Source: CAWARU01 sp963805795 (lineage in GTDB: Bacteria; Pseudomonadota; Gammaproteobacteria; UBA6186; Azoamicaceae). From it: DNA of 64,000 bases. Location: NCBI GenBank assembly GCA_963805795.1, contig CAWDVG010000002.1, positions 1 through 64,000 on the forward strand, read 5' to 3'. Below, piece by piece: positions 1-12,909 of this stretch. A model generated the notes under the pieces. That model saw nothing but the letters and a program-made list of their open reading frames with translations, had not been told where the DNA came from and did no database searches. Within the stretch, counting starts at the first letter, position 1, and every line of letters begins with the position of its first letter. A program made the translations under genes and the position numbers.

Positions 1-11
1 TTAAATAGGGA

Positions 12-129
12 GCCTGGCGATGTCCTACTTTCACATGGGAAGACCCCACACTATCATTGGCGCAGAGCGGTTTCACTTCCGAGGTCGAGATGGTTTCGGG
101 TGGGGCACACTCGCTATAGTCACCAGGCA
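12..129 (-). rRNA. rrf: 5S ribosomal RNA
   Basis: Read on the minus strand this starts TGCCTGGTGACTATAGCG and ends in CGCCAGGCT, the two halves of the terminal helix of bacterial 5S rRNA, with the conserved core CCCACCCGAAACCATCTCG between. Length is about 118 nt, normal for the molecule. It is the last gene of the rRNA operon, about 90 nt after the 23S gene. The ends are judged from the terminal helix and may be off by a few bases. No terminator is visible because the window stops 11 bases beyond it. Confidence 0.95.
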
Positions 130-159
130 TAAAACGGTTTTGTTGGTACACGTTGCTTG

Positions 160-202
160 TTAGGGCCAAGTTGAGATTTAGTAGAAATCTCATTGGCCCT
201 AA
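160..202 (-). other. Hairpin in the 23S-5S spacer
   Basis: The spacer between 23S and 5S contains a nearly perfect inverted repeat: TTAGGGCCAA at 160-169 pairs with TTGGCCCTAA at 193-202, and the inner TGAGATTT/AAATCTCA segments extend the stem around a tiny loop. It lies in the transcribed spacer, so a precursor-processing signal (RNase III or RNase E) is the natural reading. That role is inferred from position and pairing only. Confidence 0.6.
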
Positions 203-204
203 AA

Positions 205-221
205 CAATTTGAGCATTATAT

Positions 222-227
<6 letters not shown>
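205..227 (-). other. 23S processing stem, 3' arm
   Basis: The plus-strand segment here, ending in TATATGGTCAAG, is the reverse complement of 3121-3143 at the other end of the 23S gene, with one extra base. In the transcript the two flanks would pair and close the 23S precursor loop, the classical RNase III substrate. A further complementary pair (GTTGGTACAC near 142-151 and GTGTACCAAC near 3187-3196) extends the same structure. Confidence 0.75.
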
Positions 228-3120
<2,893 letters not shown>

Positions 3121-3127
<7 letters not shown>

Positions 3128-3143
3128 ATATAATCTCAAATTG
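3121..3143 (-). other. 23S processing stem, 5' arm
   Basis: This is the partner of 205-227: CTTGACCATATAATCTCAAA on the plus strand is complementary to the sequence flanking the 23S 3' end, with a single bulge. It overlaps the first bases of mature 23S, as expected for the RNase III stem of a bacterial rRNA precursor. Confidence 0.75.
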
Positions 3144-3200
3144 TCTTTACAATTCGCTGAGATTAACTCGCTATGTTTTTGCTTTGTGTACCAACTAAAT

Positions 3201-3212
3201 TTTTAAAGAACA
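3201..3212 (-). promoter_or_regulatory. boxA antitermination element in the spacer
   Basis: The minus strand reads TGTTCTTTAAAA, close to the bacterial boxA consensus (TGCTCTTTAACA), just upstream of the 23S gene. boxA binds NusB-S10 and keeps RNA polymerase antiterminated through rRNA operons. A second copy lies in the leader at 5091-5102. Confidence 0.6.
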
Positions 3213-3369
3213 GGTTCCTATATAGAAATATTAAAAATTAAAAAAAATTAATATAAACAATATAAAAACAATAAGCTTTTGTATTTAAAAATTTCAATTC
3301 TTTGAAGAGATTAAGTTTTAACAAATAAAAAACTTGTGAATCTTATTCTTAAAATTGATTTTTACCAAA

Positions 3370-3385
3370 CAATAAGTGTGGGCAC
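3370..3385 (-). other. 16S processing stem, 3' arm
   Basis: CAATAAGTGTGGGCAC on the plus strand is the exact reverse complement of 5055-5070 in the 16S leader. The two flanks can form a perfect 16-bp helix around the 16S precursor, the expected RNase III cleavage stem. Confidence 0.75.
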
Positions 3386-3452
3386 TGAGTTGCGGAAGAT
3401 TGAAACTAGATTGCCACTATTTAGCGATATTTCGCCTTTCGCAGCTGCTTTG

Positions 3453-4990
<1,538 letters not shown>

Positions 4991-5054
4991 AAATCTTTAT
5001 GCCCCTAAGGGCAAATACCTTCAAGTTGTCCTAGCTTCGCACTTCTTTTTCAAA

Positions 5055-5070
5055 GTGCCCACACTTATTG
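5055..5070 (-). other. 16S processing stem, 5' arm
   Basis: This leader segment is perfectly complementary to 3370-3385 on the far side of the 16S gene. Together they form the base of the 16S precursor loop that RNase III would cut. Confidence 0.75.
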
Positions 5071-5090
5071 CTTGGCTACATTTGCTATTT

Positions 5091-5102
5091 TGTTAAAGAA
5101 CG
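5091..5102 (-). promoter_or_regulatory. boxA in the rRNA leader
   Basis: CGTTCTTTAACA on the minus strand lies about 14 nt downstream of the promoter -10 box, between promoter and 16S. It matches the boxA antitermination consensus well and resembles the spacer copy at 3201-3212. Confidence 0.65.
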
Positions 5103-5115
5103 TTAAGAGGTTGCA

Positions 5116-5143
5116 ATCATACCATCAATAAATGGCATGTCAA
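5116..5143 (-). promoter_or_regulatory. rRNA operon promoter
   Basis: On the minus strand TTGACA (5143-5138) and TATGAT (5121-5116) are separated by exactly 16 bp, a near-consensus sigma-70 promoter. It lies about 125 bp upstream of the 16S 5' end, just downstream of the tyrS stop codon at 5178, and is followed by boxA. The region upstream of the -35 box is rich in A/T runs, compatible with an UP element. Only one such promoter is obvious. Confidence 0.8.
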
Positions 5144-5177
5144 CACTTTTGAATCAATTTTTTGAAATATTTATAAA

Positions 5178-6392
5178 TTAAGGTTGAGTTTTAATGCTAA
5201 CACGAGCAAACCGACGCTTCCCCACTTGAATGGTGTAACCACCTTTGCCGAGCTTAAGTGCTTTATCCGTTATACGCTCACCGTCTATATGAACTGCCCC
5301 CTCTTGTATTAAGCGCAGTGCATCAGAGGTGCTATTGGTCAAGTTGGCTTCCTTAAGTACATTGGCAATTGGCTTATCATTTTCCGCGGCAGTCAGCAGA
5401 ACCTCGACTACAGGAAGATTTTCTGGTATCACATGCTTTTGAAATTGAGTCACAAAAGCCTCTAAAGCTTGCCTAGCCGCAACTTGCCCATGGAATCTCG
5501 CCACAATCTCCTTTCCTAATTCAAACTTAATGTCCCTTGGGTTCGCACCTTCCCCCACTGACTTTTTAAAGACGAGGATTTCGGTATTTTTTCTAAAACT
5601 CAATAATTCAAAATAACGCCACATTAAATCATCCGAGATCGACATTATTTTTCCAAACATTTCTTTGGGTGACTCAGTAATACCGATGTAGTTATTCAGT
5701 GACTTCGACATTTTATTGACACCATCTAAGCCTTCCAGCAAAGGGAAGGTCATCACTACCTGCGGTTTTTGTCCAAAATGTTTTTGTAATTCTCGCCCCA
5801 CCAATAAATTAAATTTTTGATCCGTACCTCCTAATTCAATATCTGCTTTCATTTCTACTGAATCATAACCTTGTATTAAGGGATATAAAAATTCATGAAT
5901 CGCAATGGGCTGATTATTACGAAAACGATTTTGGAAATCATCACGCTCTAACATGCGTGCAACGGTATATTTTGAGGCTAATTCGACCACACCCTTAGCC
6001 CCTATTTTTTCCATCCAGTGTGAATTGAAAAGCGTTTGAGTTTTATCGGGATCTAAGATTTTAAAGATTTGCTCTTGGTAGGTCTTAGCATTTTCTAATA
6101 CTTCTTCCCTTGATAAAGGTTTACGCGTAATATTTTTGCCCGTTGGATCACCAATCATGCCCGTAAAATCACCAATTAGAAATAAAACTGTATGACCCAA
6201 GTCTTGAAACTGTCTTAATTTATTGATGAGAACAGTATGACCTAAATGAATATCAGGTGCTGTCGGATCAAATCCTAATTTCACGCGTAATGTTTTTTTT
6301 GCGGATAATAATTCAAGTAATTGTTCCTTAACTAATATTTCTTCCGCACCCCGACAAAGTTCTTCAAAATTTTCCGAATCATTTTGTTGCAT
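5178..6392 (-). CDS. tyrS: Tyrosyl-tRNA synthetase
   Basis: This enzyme charges tRNA-Tyr with tyrosine in the cytoplasm. The 404-residue protein has the class I signatures: HLGH at residues 49-52 (the HIGH motif) and KMSKS at 227-231, within a Rossmann catalytic domain at about 30-330. An S4-type RNA-binding domain follows at the C-terminus (about 340-400, with SDALRLIQEGAVHIDGE). The start is supported by GAGGTGAT a few bases upstream. The length fits the shorter TyrZ-like subtype rather than the 424-residue E. coli form. It sits directly upstream of the rRNA promoter on the same strand and is divergent from the M23 peptidase gene, an arrangement common in gammaproteobacteria. Confidence 0.97.
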   Translation of the reverse strand: MQQNDSENFEELCRGAEEILVKEQLLELLSAKKTLRVKLGFDPTAPDIHLGHTVLINKLRQFQDLGHTVLFLIGDFTGMIGDPTGKNITRKPLSREEVLENAKTYQEQIFKILDPDKTQTLFNSHWMEKIGAKGVVELASKYTVARMLERDDFQNRFRNNQPIAIHEFLYPLIQGYDSVEMKADIELGGTDQKFNLLVGRELQKHFGQKPQVVMTFPLLEGLDGVNKMSKSLNNYIGITESPKEMFGKIMSISDDLMWRYFELLSFRKNTEILVFKKSVGEGANPRDIKFELGKEIVARFHGQVAARQALEAFVTQFQKHVIPENLPVVEVLLTAAENDKPIANVLKEANLTNSTSDALRLIQEGAVHIDGERITDKALKLGKGGYTIQVGKRRFARVSIKTQP

Positions 6393-6509
6393 AGACCTAT
6401 CACCTCAAACAAATGTACGACATTTACTATTCCCATTTTGTCATCATTATGGTAAGTATGGCTACTGTTGCATTTTATACCTTGAAAATTGGTTAGTGCT
6501 CTAAAATGA

Positions 6510-6538
6510 TTGACCAATAGCTGAGTCCACACTATCTT
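6510..6538 (+). promoter_or_regulatory. Candidate promoter of the M23 peptidase-anmK unit
   Basis: TTGACC (6510-6515) and TATCTT (6533-6538) are spaced by 17 bp in the 216-bp divergent intergenic region, about 70 bp before the GTG start at 6609. The match is reasonable but not perfect, so this is a suggestion. Confidence 0.4.
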
Positions 6539-6608
6539 GAGTGTATAAGATGCAAACTTAATATTGTTAGAAGTTTAACTAAATATTGAGCTAGAGGATT
6601 TTAAATAA

Positions 6609-8435
6609 GTGAAACTGGATTATAAAACCCCTCTAAAAGAAATGGGGTTAATACAACGACGACGATTATTTCATGTCACTCTTGGTGGTTTGGCATTGCT
6701 TTGCTTACTATTTGCTTTTCGTAGCACCCCCCCTGTTCCTTCTTCTACCTCTACTTCTTCTAATAGTAGTGAAGTTCAGACCTTAGCAGTGAAATTTGAA
6801 ATACCTAGCTTTGTCTTACCCAGCGAGACTTCAAAGGAATTAACCAAAGAAGCGACTAGGCTAATAACCTCTTTAGCAGCTAACCAAGCATTCGCTTCAA
6901 ACATTCAAGCAAATTCTAGCCTAATCATCGACTCTAAACCGATCGATAGTAAAGTGATTACATCCAAAGATGAAAAGGCGGTGAAGCAAACAATTATGAC
7001 CTTAGCCGAAGCCAAGAAAGCTTCAAAAGCTACATCTAAGGATAAAGAGAATAAAGAACTCAATGTATCTTCAGAATCAGGAACCCATGCAGTATCTTTA
7101 TCCAAATCAAAAACAGAAGCAAACTTTGATTCTGAATCAAACGATGCAATTGCTAAGCAAGATTATGAGACCATAAAAATAAGAACGGGTGATTCCTTAG
7201 CCAAAATCTTCAAACGACAGGGTTATTCACAGAAAAATTTAGAAGCCCTTATGAATGCAGACCCTAAAAACAGTAAAAAATGGCAGACATTACAAGCCAA
7301 ACAAAACCTCAAAGTTTTTCTGGCTCCAAATAAGCAAGTACAGGCTTTAGCCTTAGAAGTTTCTAAAGGAAAAATCATTCAGCTTGGGAAAATAAGCCCC
7401 AATCATCTGGCGAAGAAGGAAAAAGAGCGTTCTGAAAAAGAGAATCCTCTGATAACAAATGACAAATTGAACAATTTGGCCATCGTCGATAAAGCCGATA
7501 ATGCTTATCAATCCGATAAGCATCTGAACCTTAATAAAGATAAAGCTTTGGCCAATACAGCAGAAGCAGCAAAAGAAATAGCCATTAAAAATGCAGAAAA
7601 ACAGATGGCTTTTGGGAAAGGCACCGTCAAAGATTCACTTTATTTGGCTGGAAAAAGAGCAGGTCTTGATAAAAATGTCGTTTCTCAATTGGTCGAAATT
7701 TTTGGTTGGAATGTTGATTTTGCTTTAGTGCAACCTACCGATAGCTTCCGAGTTTTATTTGAAGAAAAACGCATTGAGGGCGAGAAAGTAGGCGCAGGTC
7801 CTATTTTAGCCGCTGAATTGACTTTTAAAGGGAAAGTGCATCGAGCTGTACGTTATACTGATAAAAATGGACAAACAGGCTACTTTACACCGGATGGTTT
7901 TGGTTTGAAAGAAACCTTTTCCCGTTATCCGCTCGCATTCTCTCATGTAAGTTCAGGTTTTGGAACTCGAAATCATCCTGTTATTCATAAAATACGTAAA
8001 CATACGGGTGTTGATTTTGCCGCGCCGCGTGGAACCCGAGTGAATTCTACGGGTGATGGTAAAGTTACTTTTGTGGGGACTCGTGGTGGTTATGGTCGTG
8101 TTGTAGAAATCCAACATGGAAATCGATACTCAACACTCTATGCACATCTTTCAAAATTCGCACCAAAATTAAAGGTAGGTGACCCCGTCAAGAAAGGGCA
8201 AGAAATAGGAAACGTCGGTCGCACCGGTCTTGCCACAGGTAATCATTTACATTATGAATTCCGCGTTGATGGTGTTCATAGAGATCCGCTCACTATTACA
8301 TTACCTAAGAAAAGTCCCATCCCAGATTCCAACAAGCGTCATTTCCTCGCACATGCCAAGGAAATGTTGAAATTGATGGATCAGCATGAAAATAAAATAA
8401 ACATGGTACGGAACGAATTCCCACGGAATGAATGA
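6609..8435 (+). CDS. M23 family murein endopeptidase (MepM-like)
   Basis: This is probably a periplasmic, membrane-anchored peptidoglycan hydrolase that cuts stem-peptide crosslinks. The 608-residue protein starts at GTG after AGAGGA. It has one N-terminal membrane segment (about 20-37), a long Ser/Lys-rich linker, a LysM/OapA-like region (IKIRTGDSLAKIF, about 190-245) and a C-terminal LytM domain. The zinc ligands are visible as HTGVDFA (His465, Asp469) and HLH (His546, His548). The order N-anchor, LysM-like, M23 matches MepM/YebA, although this protein is longer than the 440-residue E. coli one because of the low-complexity linker at 40-190. It overlaps anmK by 8 bp, so the two wall-metabolism genes are probably co-transcribed. 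Confidence 0.9.
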   Translation: MKLDYKTPLKEMGLIQRRRLFHVTLGGLALLCLLFAFRSTPPVPSSTSTSSNSSEVQTLAVKFEIPSFVLPSETSKELTKEATRLITSLAANQAFASNIQANSSLIIDSKPIDSKVITSKDEKAVKQTIMTLAEAKKASKATSKDKENKELNVSSESGTHAVSLSKSKTEANFDSESNDAIAKQDYETIKIRTGDSLAKIFKRQGYSQKNLEALMNADPKNSKKWQTLQAKQNLKVFLAPNKQVQALALEVSKGKIIQLGKISPNHLAKKEKERSEKENPLITNDKLNNLAIVDKADNAYQSDKHLNLNKDKALANTAEAAKEIAIKNAEKQMAFGKGTVKDSLYLAGKRAGLDKNVVSQLVEIFGWNVDFALVQPTDSFRVLFEEKRIEGEKVGAGPILAAELTFKGKVHRAVRYTDKNGQTGYFTPDGFGLKETFSRYPLAFSHVSSGFGTRNHPVIHKIRKHTGVDFAAPRGTRVNSTGDGKVTFVGTRGGYGRVVEIQHGNRYSTLYAHLSKFAPKLKVGDPVKKGQEIGNVGRTGLATGNHLHYEFRVDGVHRDPLTITLPKKSPIPDSNKRHFLAHAKEMLKLMDQHENKINMVRNEFPRNE

Positions 8436-9564
8436 TTCATCTTATATAGGCGTGCTTTCTGGCACGAGCATGGATGCTATAGACGTTGCCTTAGTTTCGT
8501 TTGTATCGTCTTATCCTAAAATATTAAAAACGTTAAGTTATCCGATTCCTGAGGCATTTCGTCGTCATTGTTTAACGCTCTGTCAATCTGGAGCAGGCTC
8601 TATTGACGACTATGGTAAGCTTGATGCTGAAGCGGGAGAAATTTTTGCTAAAGCCGTCAATCGCTTGCTACAAGATAGCGAAATTTCACCTAAGCATATT
8701 CGAGCCATAGGTAGCCATGGACAGACATTGCGTCATCGTCCTGAGGCCATTCCTCCCTTCACGCTTCAGATAGGGGATCCCAACATTATCGCTGAACGCA
8801 CAGGAATCCCCACCATTGCTGATTTTCGGCGCAGGGATATAGCTGCCGGTGGTCAAGGAGCTCCGCTAGCTCCTGCTTTTCATGCTGCTATATTGGGTTC
8901 AGAAGATGAAGATCGTGTGATTGTAAATATTGGTGGGATTAGTAATATTACGATTTTGAATCGAGATCCCACTGCTCGATTGATTGGTTTTGATACCGGT
9001 CCTGGTAATTGTTTAATGGATCTGTGGGTCAGAAAACATTGGAAAATGGCCTATGATAAAGATGGTATTATTGCCGCTCGGGGTAAAGTTCAAACAAGAT
9101 TATTAGAAGCATTATTACAGGATCCATTTTTCGATAAGTCCCCGCCAAAAAGTACGGGAAGAGATTATTTCAATGAAAGTTGGCTTTTAAAATATATAAA
9201 TCAAACCGATCAAATAATAGAACCCTTTCTGCCTGAAGACATTCAAGCCACCCTTTTATATGTGACTGCATATTCGCTTACAAATGCCATCTTGCAAAAT
9301 GCTCCCGAAAAAACTGCTGTTTATATTTGTGGCGGAGGCGTTCATAATATTTTTCTCATGCAAACATTGAGTCATTTATTAAATAGACCTGTTCAAAGCA
9401 CCGATGCCTTAGGCTCATCTCCAGATTGGATTGAGGCTACTCTTTTTGCCTGGTTAGCCAAGCAAACAATGGAAGGAAAATCAGGCAATTGCCCAACAGT
9501 AACGGGCGCTAGGCATGCTATTCCTTTGGGTGGAATATTTGGGTTAGAACTAGGGACCGTGTAA
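8428..9564 (+). CDS. anmK: Anhydro-N-acetylmuramic acid kinase
   Basis: AnmK phosphorylates and opens 1,6-anhydro-MurNAc, giving MurNAc-6-phosphate in peptidoglycan recycling. The 378-residue protein begins with the family signature GVLSGTSMDAID (residues 8-19) and has the sugar-kinase/actin-fold motifs DTGPGNCLMD and GGGVHN. Length is close to E. coli AnmK (369). Its ATG lies inside the end of the M23 peptidase gene, so the gene pair couples wall cleavage with recycling. The start is fixed by the conserved N-terminus. Confidence 0.96.
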   Translation: MNDSSYIGVLSGTSMDAIDVALVSFVSSYPKILKTLSYPIPEAFRRHCLTLCQSGAGSIDDYGKLDAEAGEIFAKAVNRLLQDSEISPKHIRAIGSHGQTLRHRPEAIPPFTLQIGDPNIIAERTGIPTIADFRRRDIAAGGQGAPLAPAFHAAILGSEDEDRVIVNIGGISNITILNRDPTARLIGFDTGPGNCLMDLWVRKHWKMAYDKDGIIAARGKVQTRLLEALLQDPFFDKSPPKSTGRDYFNESWLLKYINQTDQIIEPFLPEDIQATLLYVTAYSLTNAILQNAPEKTAVYICGGGVHNIFLMQTLSHLLNRPVQSTDALGSSPDWIEATLFAWLAKQTMEGKSGNCPTVTGARHAIPLGGIFGLELGTV

Positions 9565-9576
9565 AACGCCTTACTT

Positions 9577-9948
9577 TTATTCTTCTTTCAATGAGAAAGA
9601 TGATCCACAACCGCAAGTGGTTTCAGCATTAGGATTGCGTACAACATATCGTGCACCTTGCAAGTTGACAACATAATCAATTTCAGATCCCACTAGATAT
9701 TGAAAGCTTAAGGCATCGATGATAATTTTTAGGGTTGGTTCGGTTTTAGAGTCTATGGATTGTTCAATGATAATATCATCTGCATTTACATTAGCATCTA
9801 ATTTAAAACCATATTGAAAGCCTGAACAACCACCACCTACGATATAAATTCGAAGTTTAGCGTTTTGGTTGTCGTCTTGCTCGAGTAAACGACAAACTTG
9901 TGCTTCAGCAGATGGGGTTAATGTAACGCTAGAGTGTTGATGATTCAT
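9577..9948 (-). CDS. erpA: Iron-sulfur cluster insertion protein ErpA
   Basis: This A-type carrier delivers Fe-S clusters to apoproteins, including isoprenoid-synthesis enzymes. The 123-residue protein has the three conserved cysteines of the HesB/IscA family: Cys41 in GGGCSGFQYGF, and Cys112 and Cys114 in TCGCGSSF. It converges with anmK across 12 bp. The order anmK-erpA is common in gammaproteobacteria, which favours ErpA over IscA or SufA; no isc or suf genes are near. Confidence 0.93.
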   Translation of the reverse strand: MNHQHSSVTLTPSAEAQVCRLLEQDDNQNAKLRIYIVGGGCSGFQYGFKLDANVNADDIIIEQSIDSKTEPTLKIIIDALSFQYLVGSEIDYVVNLQGARYVVRNPNAETTCGCGSSFSLKEE

Positions 9949-10149
9949 GATAAGTAACCTCAGTTTGCTTTCCTGTGTAATCGTAACCGTTCACGCCCTA
10001 TCCTAGAACGTCCATATTTGACGAAAATCTGAACGTTGCATAAATTCAAGTCTAATGCCTAAACATTTACACGTAATCTCTCACAGCTATTCTTTATACA
10101 CTTAATATATTACTATTATACTCCATTTTGAGTTCAAGGAGAAAGATCC

Positions 10150-10572
10150 ATGCTCTGGGTAAAATCATTTCATATCATCGCCATGGTCACTTGGTTTGCG
10201 GGTTTGTTCTACCTACCCCGTCTTTTTGTTTATCATGCCATGGCAGAGGATAAAAAAAGTCAAGAACGCTTTAAAATCATGGAGCGAAAACTCTATTATG
10301 GCATCATGGCTCCTGGTGCCATTATGACTATTGGATTCGGCTTATGGCTACTCGATTGGTATAGTTGGGGCCTTTTTCGCATATCCATTTGGCTTCATAT
10401 TAAATTACTTTTAGTATTATTATTAATTATTTTCCATTTATATTGCGGTTACACACGAAAACAGTTTTATTTAGATAAAAACAAACATTCCCATGTATTC
10501 TACCGTTGGCTTAATGAAGTTCCTGTGCTTTTTTTGATAGCAATTGTTATCCTAGCCATCGTAAAACCCTAG
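10150..10572 (+). CDS. hemJ: Protoporphyrinogen IX oxidase HemJ
   Basis: HemJ (formerly UPF0093/CopD-like) catalyses the aromatisation of protoporphyrinogen IX in bacteria lacking HemG and HemY. The 140-residue protein is almost all membrane helices (about four, at 5-25, 52-72, 80-100 and 118-138). The conserved N-terminus LWVKSFHIIAMVTWFAGLFY carries the His (residue 8) implicated in heme binding. AGGAG lies 8 bases before the ATG. The nearby hemL (11614) supports a heme role. E. coli uses HemG instead, so the gene marks the lineage's heme route. Confidence 0.9.
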   Translation: MLWVKSFHIIAMVTWFAGLFYLPRLFVYHAMAEDKKSQERFKIMERKLYYGIMAPGAIMTIGFGLWLLDWYSWGLFRISIWLHIKLLLVLLLIIFHLYCGYTRKQFYLDKNKHSHVFYRWLNEVPVLFLIAIVILAIVKP

Positions 10573-10625
10573 TTATTAATCTCTTAAAATATCTGTACAG
10601 ACTATGGTAGGGCAGTACGTGGCAG

Positions 10626-10838
10626 TTAAATTTCTATCATTTCAAAATCTTCTTTACACGCCCCACAATCAGGACAGCGCCAATTGGGAGGAATGTCCTC
10701 CCATCTTGTGCCTGCAACAATGCCTTCTTCTGGCCAACCATCTGCCTCACTATAAATTAAACCGCATAAAAGACACATATAACGCTTTAGACTAACTTCT
10801 TCATTCTGAGTTTTATCTATATTTATACCACTACTCAT
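10626..10838 (-). CDS. Rubredoxin
   Basis: This is a small one-iron electron-transfer protein of 70 residues. Two rubredoxin knuckles are present: CLLCG near residue 22 and CPDCG near residue 55, with the conserved YSEADGWPEEGI and WEDIPPNWRCP between them. The first 17 residues extend beyond minimal rubredoxins and could reflect an upstream start choice. It begins at an ATGA overlap with the stop of the upstream RRM gene, so the two are translationally coupled. Rubredoxin genes commonly sit beside hemL in gammaproteobacteria; the electron partner is not visible. Confidence 0.92.
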   Translation of the reverse strand: MSSGINIDKTQNEEVSLKRYMCLLCGLIYSEADGWPEEGIVAGTRWEDIPPNWRCPDCGACKEDFEMIEI

Positions 10839-11464
10839 AATACTAAATCTCGTTCTTTTGCAAAATTAACCTGAATTTGACGGCCTTTAAATTCAGAACC
10901 ATTTAAGGCAATGGCTCGTTCTGCAGATTCTTTAGAAATAAATGTCACAAAACCAAAACCCCTTGCCCGACCCGTATATCGATTAACAGGAATATTCACA
11001 AATTCTACTTGCCCAAATCGAGAAAAATGCGCACCGAGTTCTGCTTCTGTTGCTGCATAATCAATATTACCTACATAAAGCTTGGTTAAACTGTTCATTT
11101 CTGCTGAAGTATCATTAGTATTGCTTGCTCTCCCGGGGTTATAACCAGTTGGATTTCCATATCCATTCATTTGTGCATTCATCGCAACCTGAGCATTCAT
11201 ATGGGTTTCAACTGGACTATAAGGCATTTCTATTCCAGCAACCTCAGATAAAAGACAATTAGCACGACGTTGTTCGTTCACTAATAATGCAAGTTGATGA
11301 TTCATTTGTTCGAAATGTCTTAAAGAAATTTCTAATTTATGAATGATACTCGCTTGCTTTCGTGCAGACGAATAATAAAATAAACAAATAACACCTAATA
11401 TAAAAGTTACCCCAAATAAAAAGTGTATGTCCACTGAACCTAGAACCTTGCCGAATATTTCCAT
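10835..11464 (-). CDS. Membrane-anchored RRM RNA-binding protein
   Basis: The 209-residue protein combines an N-terminal membrane segment (about 13-32, FLFGVTFILGVICLFYY), a probable coiled coil (about 36-74), an Asn/Met/Gly-rich linker (85-125) and one RNA-recognition motif at 128-205. Both RNP signatures are intact: RNP2 LYVGNI and RNP1 RGFGFVTF. The topology would tether an RNA-binding domain to the cytoplasmic face of the inner membrane. I know no characterised family with this arrangement, so the function is open. The RRM closely resembles that of the soluble protein at 20405-20779, suggesting duplication. It overlaps rubredoxin by 4 bp. Confidence 0.8.
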   Translation of the reverse strand: MEIFGKVLGSVDIHFLFGVTFILGVICLFYYSSARKQASIIHKLEISLRHFEQMNHQLALLVNEQRRANCLLSEVAGIEMPYSPVETHMNAQVAMNAQMNGYGNPTGYNPGRASNTNDTSAEMNSLTKLYVGNIDYAATEAELGAHFSRFGQVEFVNIPVNRYTGRARGFGFVTFISKESAERAIALNGSEFKGRQIQVNFAKERDLVL

Positions 11465-11613
11465 TTTAAAGTTACCTCACAAACTATCAAAAATATAAAT
11501 GATCAAATCTAAACACCAGAGACTATTGTCGTTCCCTAGCGTGGTTATGTAATATCTAAGCCTAAAGAAACCAACCCTAGCACATTACCATTTTACCATT
11601 AAGGGACATAGCA

Positions 11614-12909
11614 ATGAGGTCACATTCTAACGAATTATGGCAAAAGGCACAAACAGTAATTCCAGGTGGCGTGAATTCTCCGGTACGAGCCTTTCGAGCG
11701 GTAGGCGGCACACCGGTATTTTTTAAACAAGGGATAGGGCCCTATCTTATTGATATCGATAATAATAAATATATTGATTATCTTAATTCTTGGGGACCTC
11801 TGATTTTAGGGCATGCGCATCCGGGAGTAGTCGAAGCGGTTCAACGTGCCAGCGAACGAGGATTGAGTTTTGGGACACCCACAACTATTGAAGTCGAAAT
11901 GGCAGAAACCCTAACGCGTTTGGTGCCATCGATGGATAATGTTCGAATGGTAAGCTCTGGCACCGAGGCTACTCAAAGTGCTATTCGACTCGCCCGCGGC
12001 TTCACAGGCAGAAAAAAAATAATAAAATTTGAAGGCGGGTATCATGGTCATACGGATTGCTTGCTTGTGGAGGCAGGATCAGGTTGTCTTACTTTTGGTC
12101 AACCGAACTCTGCTGGTGTTCCAGAAGAATTTGCCCTTCATACGCTCACCCTGCCTTACAATGACTTACCTGCGGTCAAAGCTATCTTGGACCAGCTAGG
12201 GAAAGAAATTGCAGCCATTATCGTTGAACCCATTGCTGGAAATATGAATTGTGTGCTTCCACTACCCGAATTTTTACCAGGTCTTCGAAAACTCTGTGAT
12301 CAATATGGCATTGTACTGATATTTGATGAAGTCATAACCGGATTCCGTGTCGCACTGGGAGGGGCACAATCTATCTTTAATATCAAACCTGATCTGACCT
12401 GCCTTGGAAAAATAATAGGAGGTGGTTTGCCTGCTGCTGCTTTTGGCGGGAAAAAAGCCATTATGGACACCTTAAGCCCAACAGGCCCTGTTTATCAAGC
12501 TGGTACCTTATCTGGCAACCCCATTGCTTTAAGTGCAGGGTTAGCAACTTTAAAGGAATTAGAAAAACCAGGCGTGTATGAAACACTACATCAAAATACG
12601 CAATACTTTTTGCAAAATTTATGCAAAATAGCCCAACAACAGGGCATTCCATTTTTAACACAATCTTCGGGAAGCTTATTTGGACTATTCTTTAGCGAAG
12701 CCACGCAAATTCGCAACTTTCAGGCGGTAGCAAGCTGCAATAAAGAACACTATACGCAATTTTTTCATCACATGCTTAAGGCAGGCGTTTATTTTGCACC
12801 CTCTGCCTTTGAATGCGCGTACTTATCCATTGCCCATACTAAGTCGGTGCTAGACTATACTCTAGAAGCTGCAGAAAAGGTATGGCGAGGATGGAAAATC
12901 GAGGCATAA
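11614..12909 (+). CDS. hemL: Glutamate-1-semialdehyde 2,1-aminomutase
   Basis: HemL converts glutamate-1-semialdehyde to 5-aminolevulinate, the committed C5 route to tetrapyrroles, using PLP. The 431-residue protein has the full class III aminotransferase pattern: PGGVNSPVRAF at the N-terminus, GTEATQSAIRLAR, FDEVITGFR, and Lys266 in GKIIGGGLPAA as the PLP-binding lysine. The length matches E. coli HemL (426). The start is supported by AAGGGA upstream. Its 3' end overlaps the next gene by 28 bp. Confidence 0.97.
   Translation: MRSHSNELWQKAQTVIPGGVNSPVRAFRAVGGTPVFFKQGIGPYLIDIDNNKYIDYLNSWGPLILGHAHPGVVEAVQRASERGLSFGTPTTIEVEMAETLTRLVPSMDNVRMVSSGTEATQSAIRLARGFTGRKKIIKFEGGYHGHTDCLLVEAGSGCLTFGQPNSAGVPEEFALHTLTLPYNDLPAVKAILDQLGKEIAAIIVEPIAGNMNCVLPLPEFLPGLRKLCDQYGIVLIFDEVITGFRVALGGAQSIFNIKPDLTCLGKIIGGGLPAAAFGGKKAIMDTLSPTGPVYQAGTLSGNPIALSAGLATLKELEKPGVYETLHQNTQYFLQNLCKIAQQQGIPFLTQSSGSLFGLFFSEATQIRNFQAVASCNKEHYTQFFHHMLKAGVYFAPSAFECAYLSIAHTKSVLDYTLEAAEKVWRGWKIEA

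Larger units (their letters stand above)
3128..3452 (-). other. 16S-23S spacer without tRNA genes
   Basis: This 325-nt spacer is very AT-rich in its middle. I searched both strands for tRNA hallmarks (a GTTCGAxTC T-loop, a CCA or acceptor stem) and saw none, so the usual tRNA-Ile and tRNA-Ala are absent. It does contain a boxA-like element (TGTTCTTTAAAA on the minus strand, 3201-3212), the 5' arm of the 23S processing stem and the 3' arm of the 16S processing stem (3370-3385). Confidence 0.8.

Noticed and set aside
3128..3452. tRNA genes in the rRNA spacer
   Set aside because: No T-loop, anticodon stem or acceptor stem could be found on either strand.
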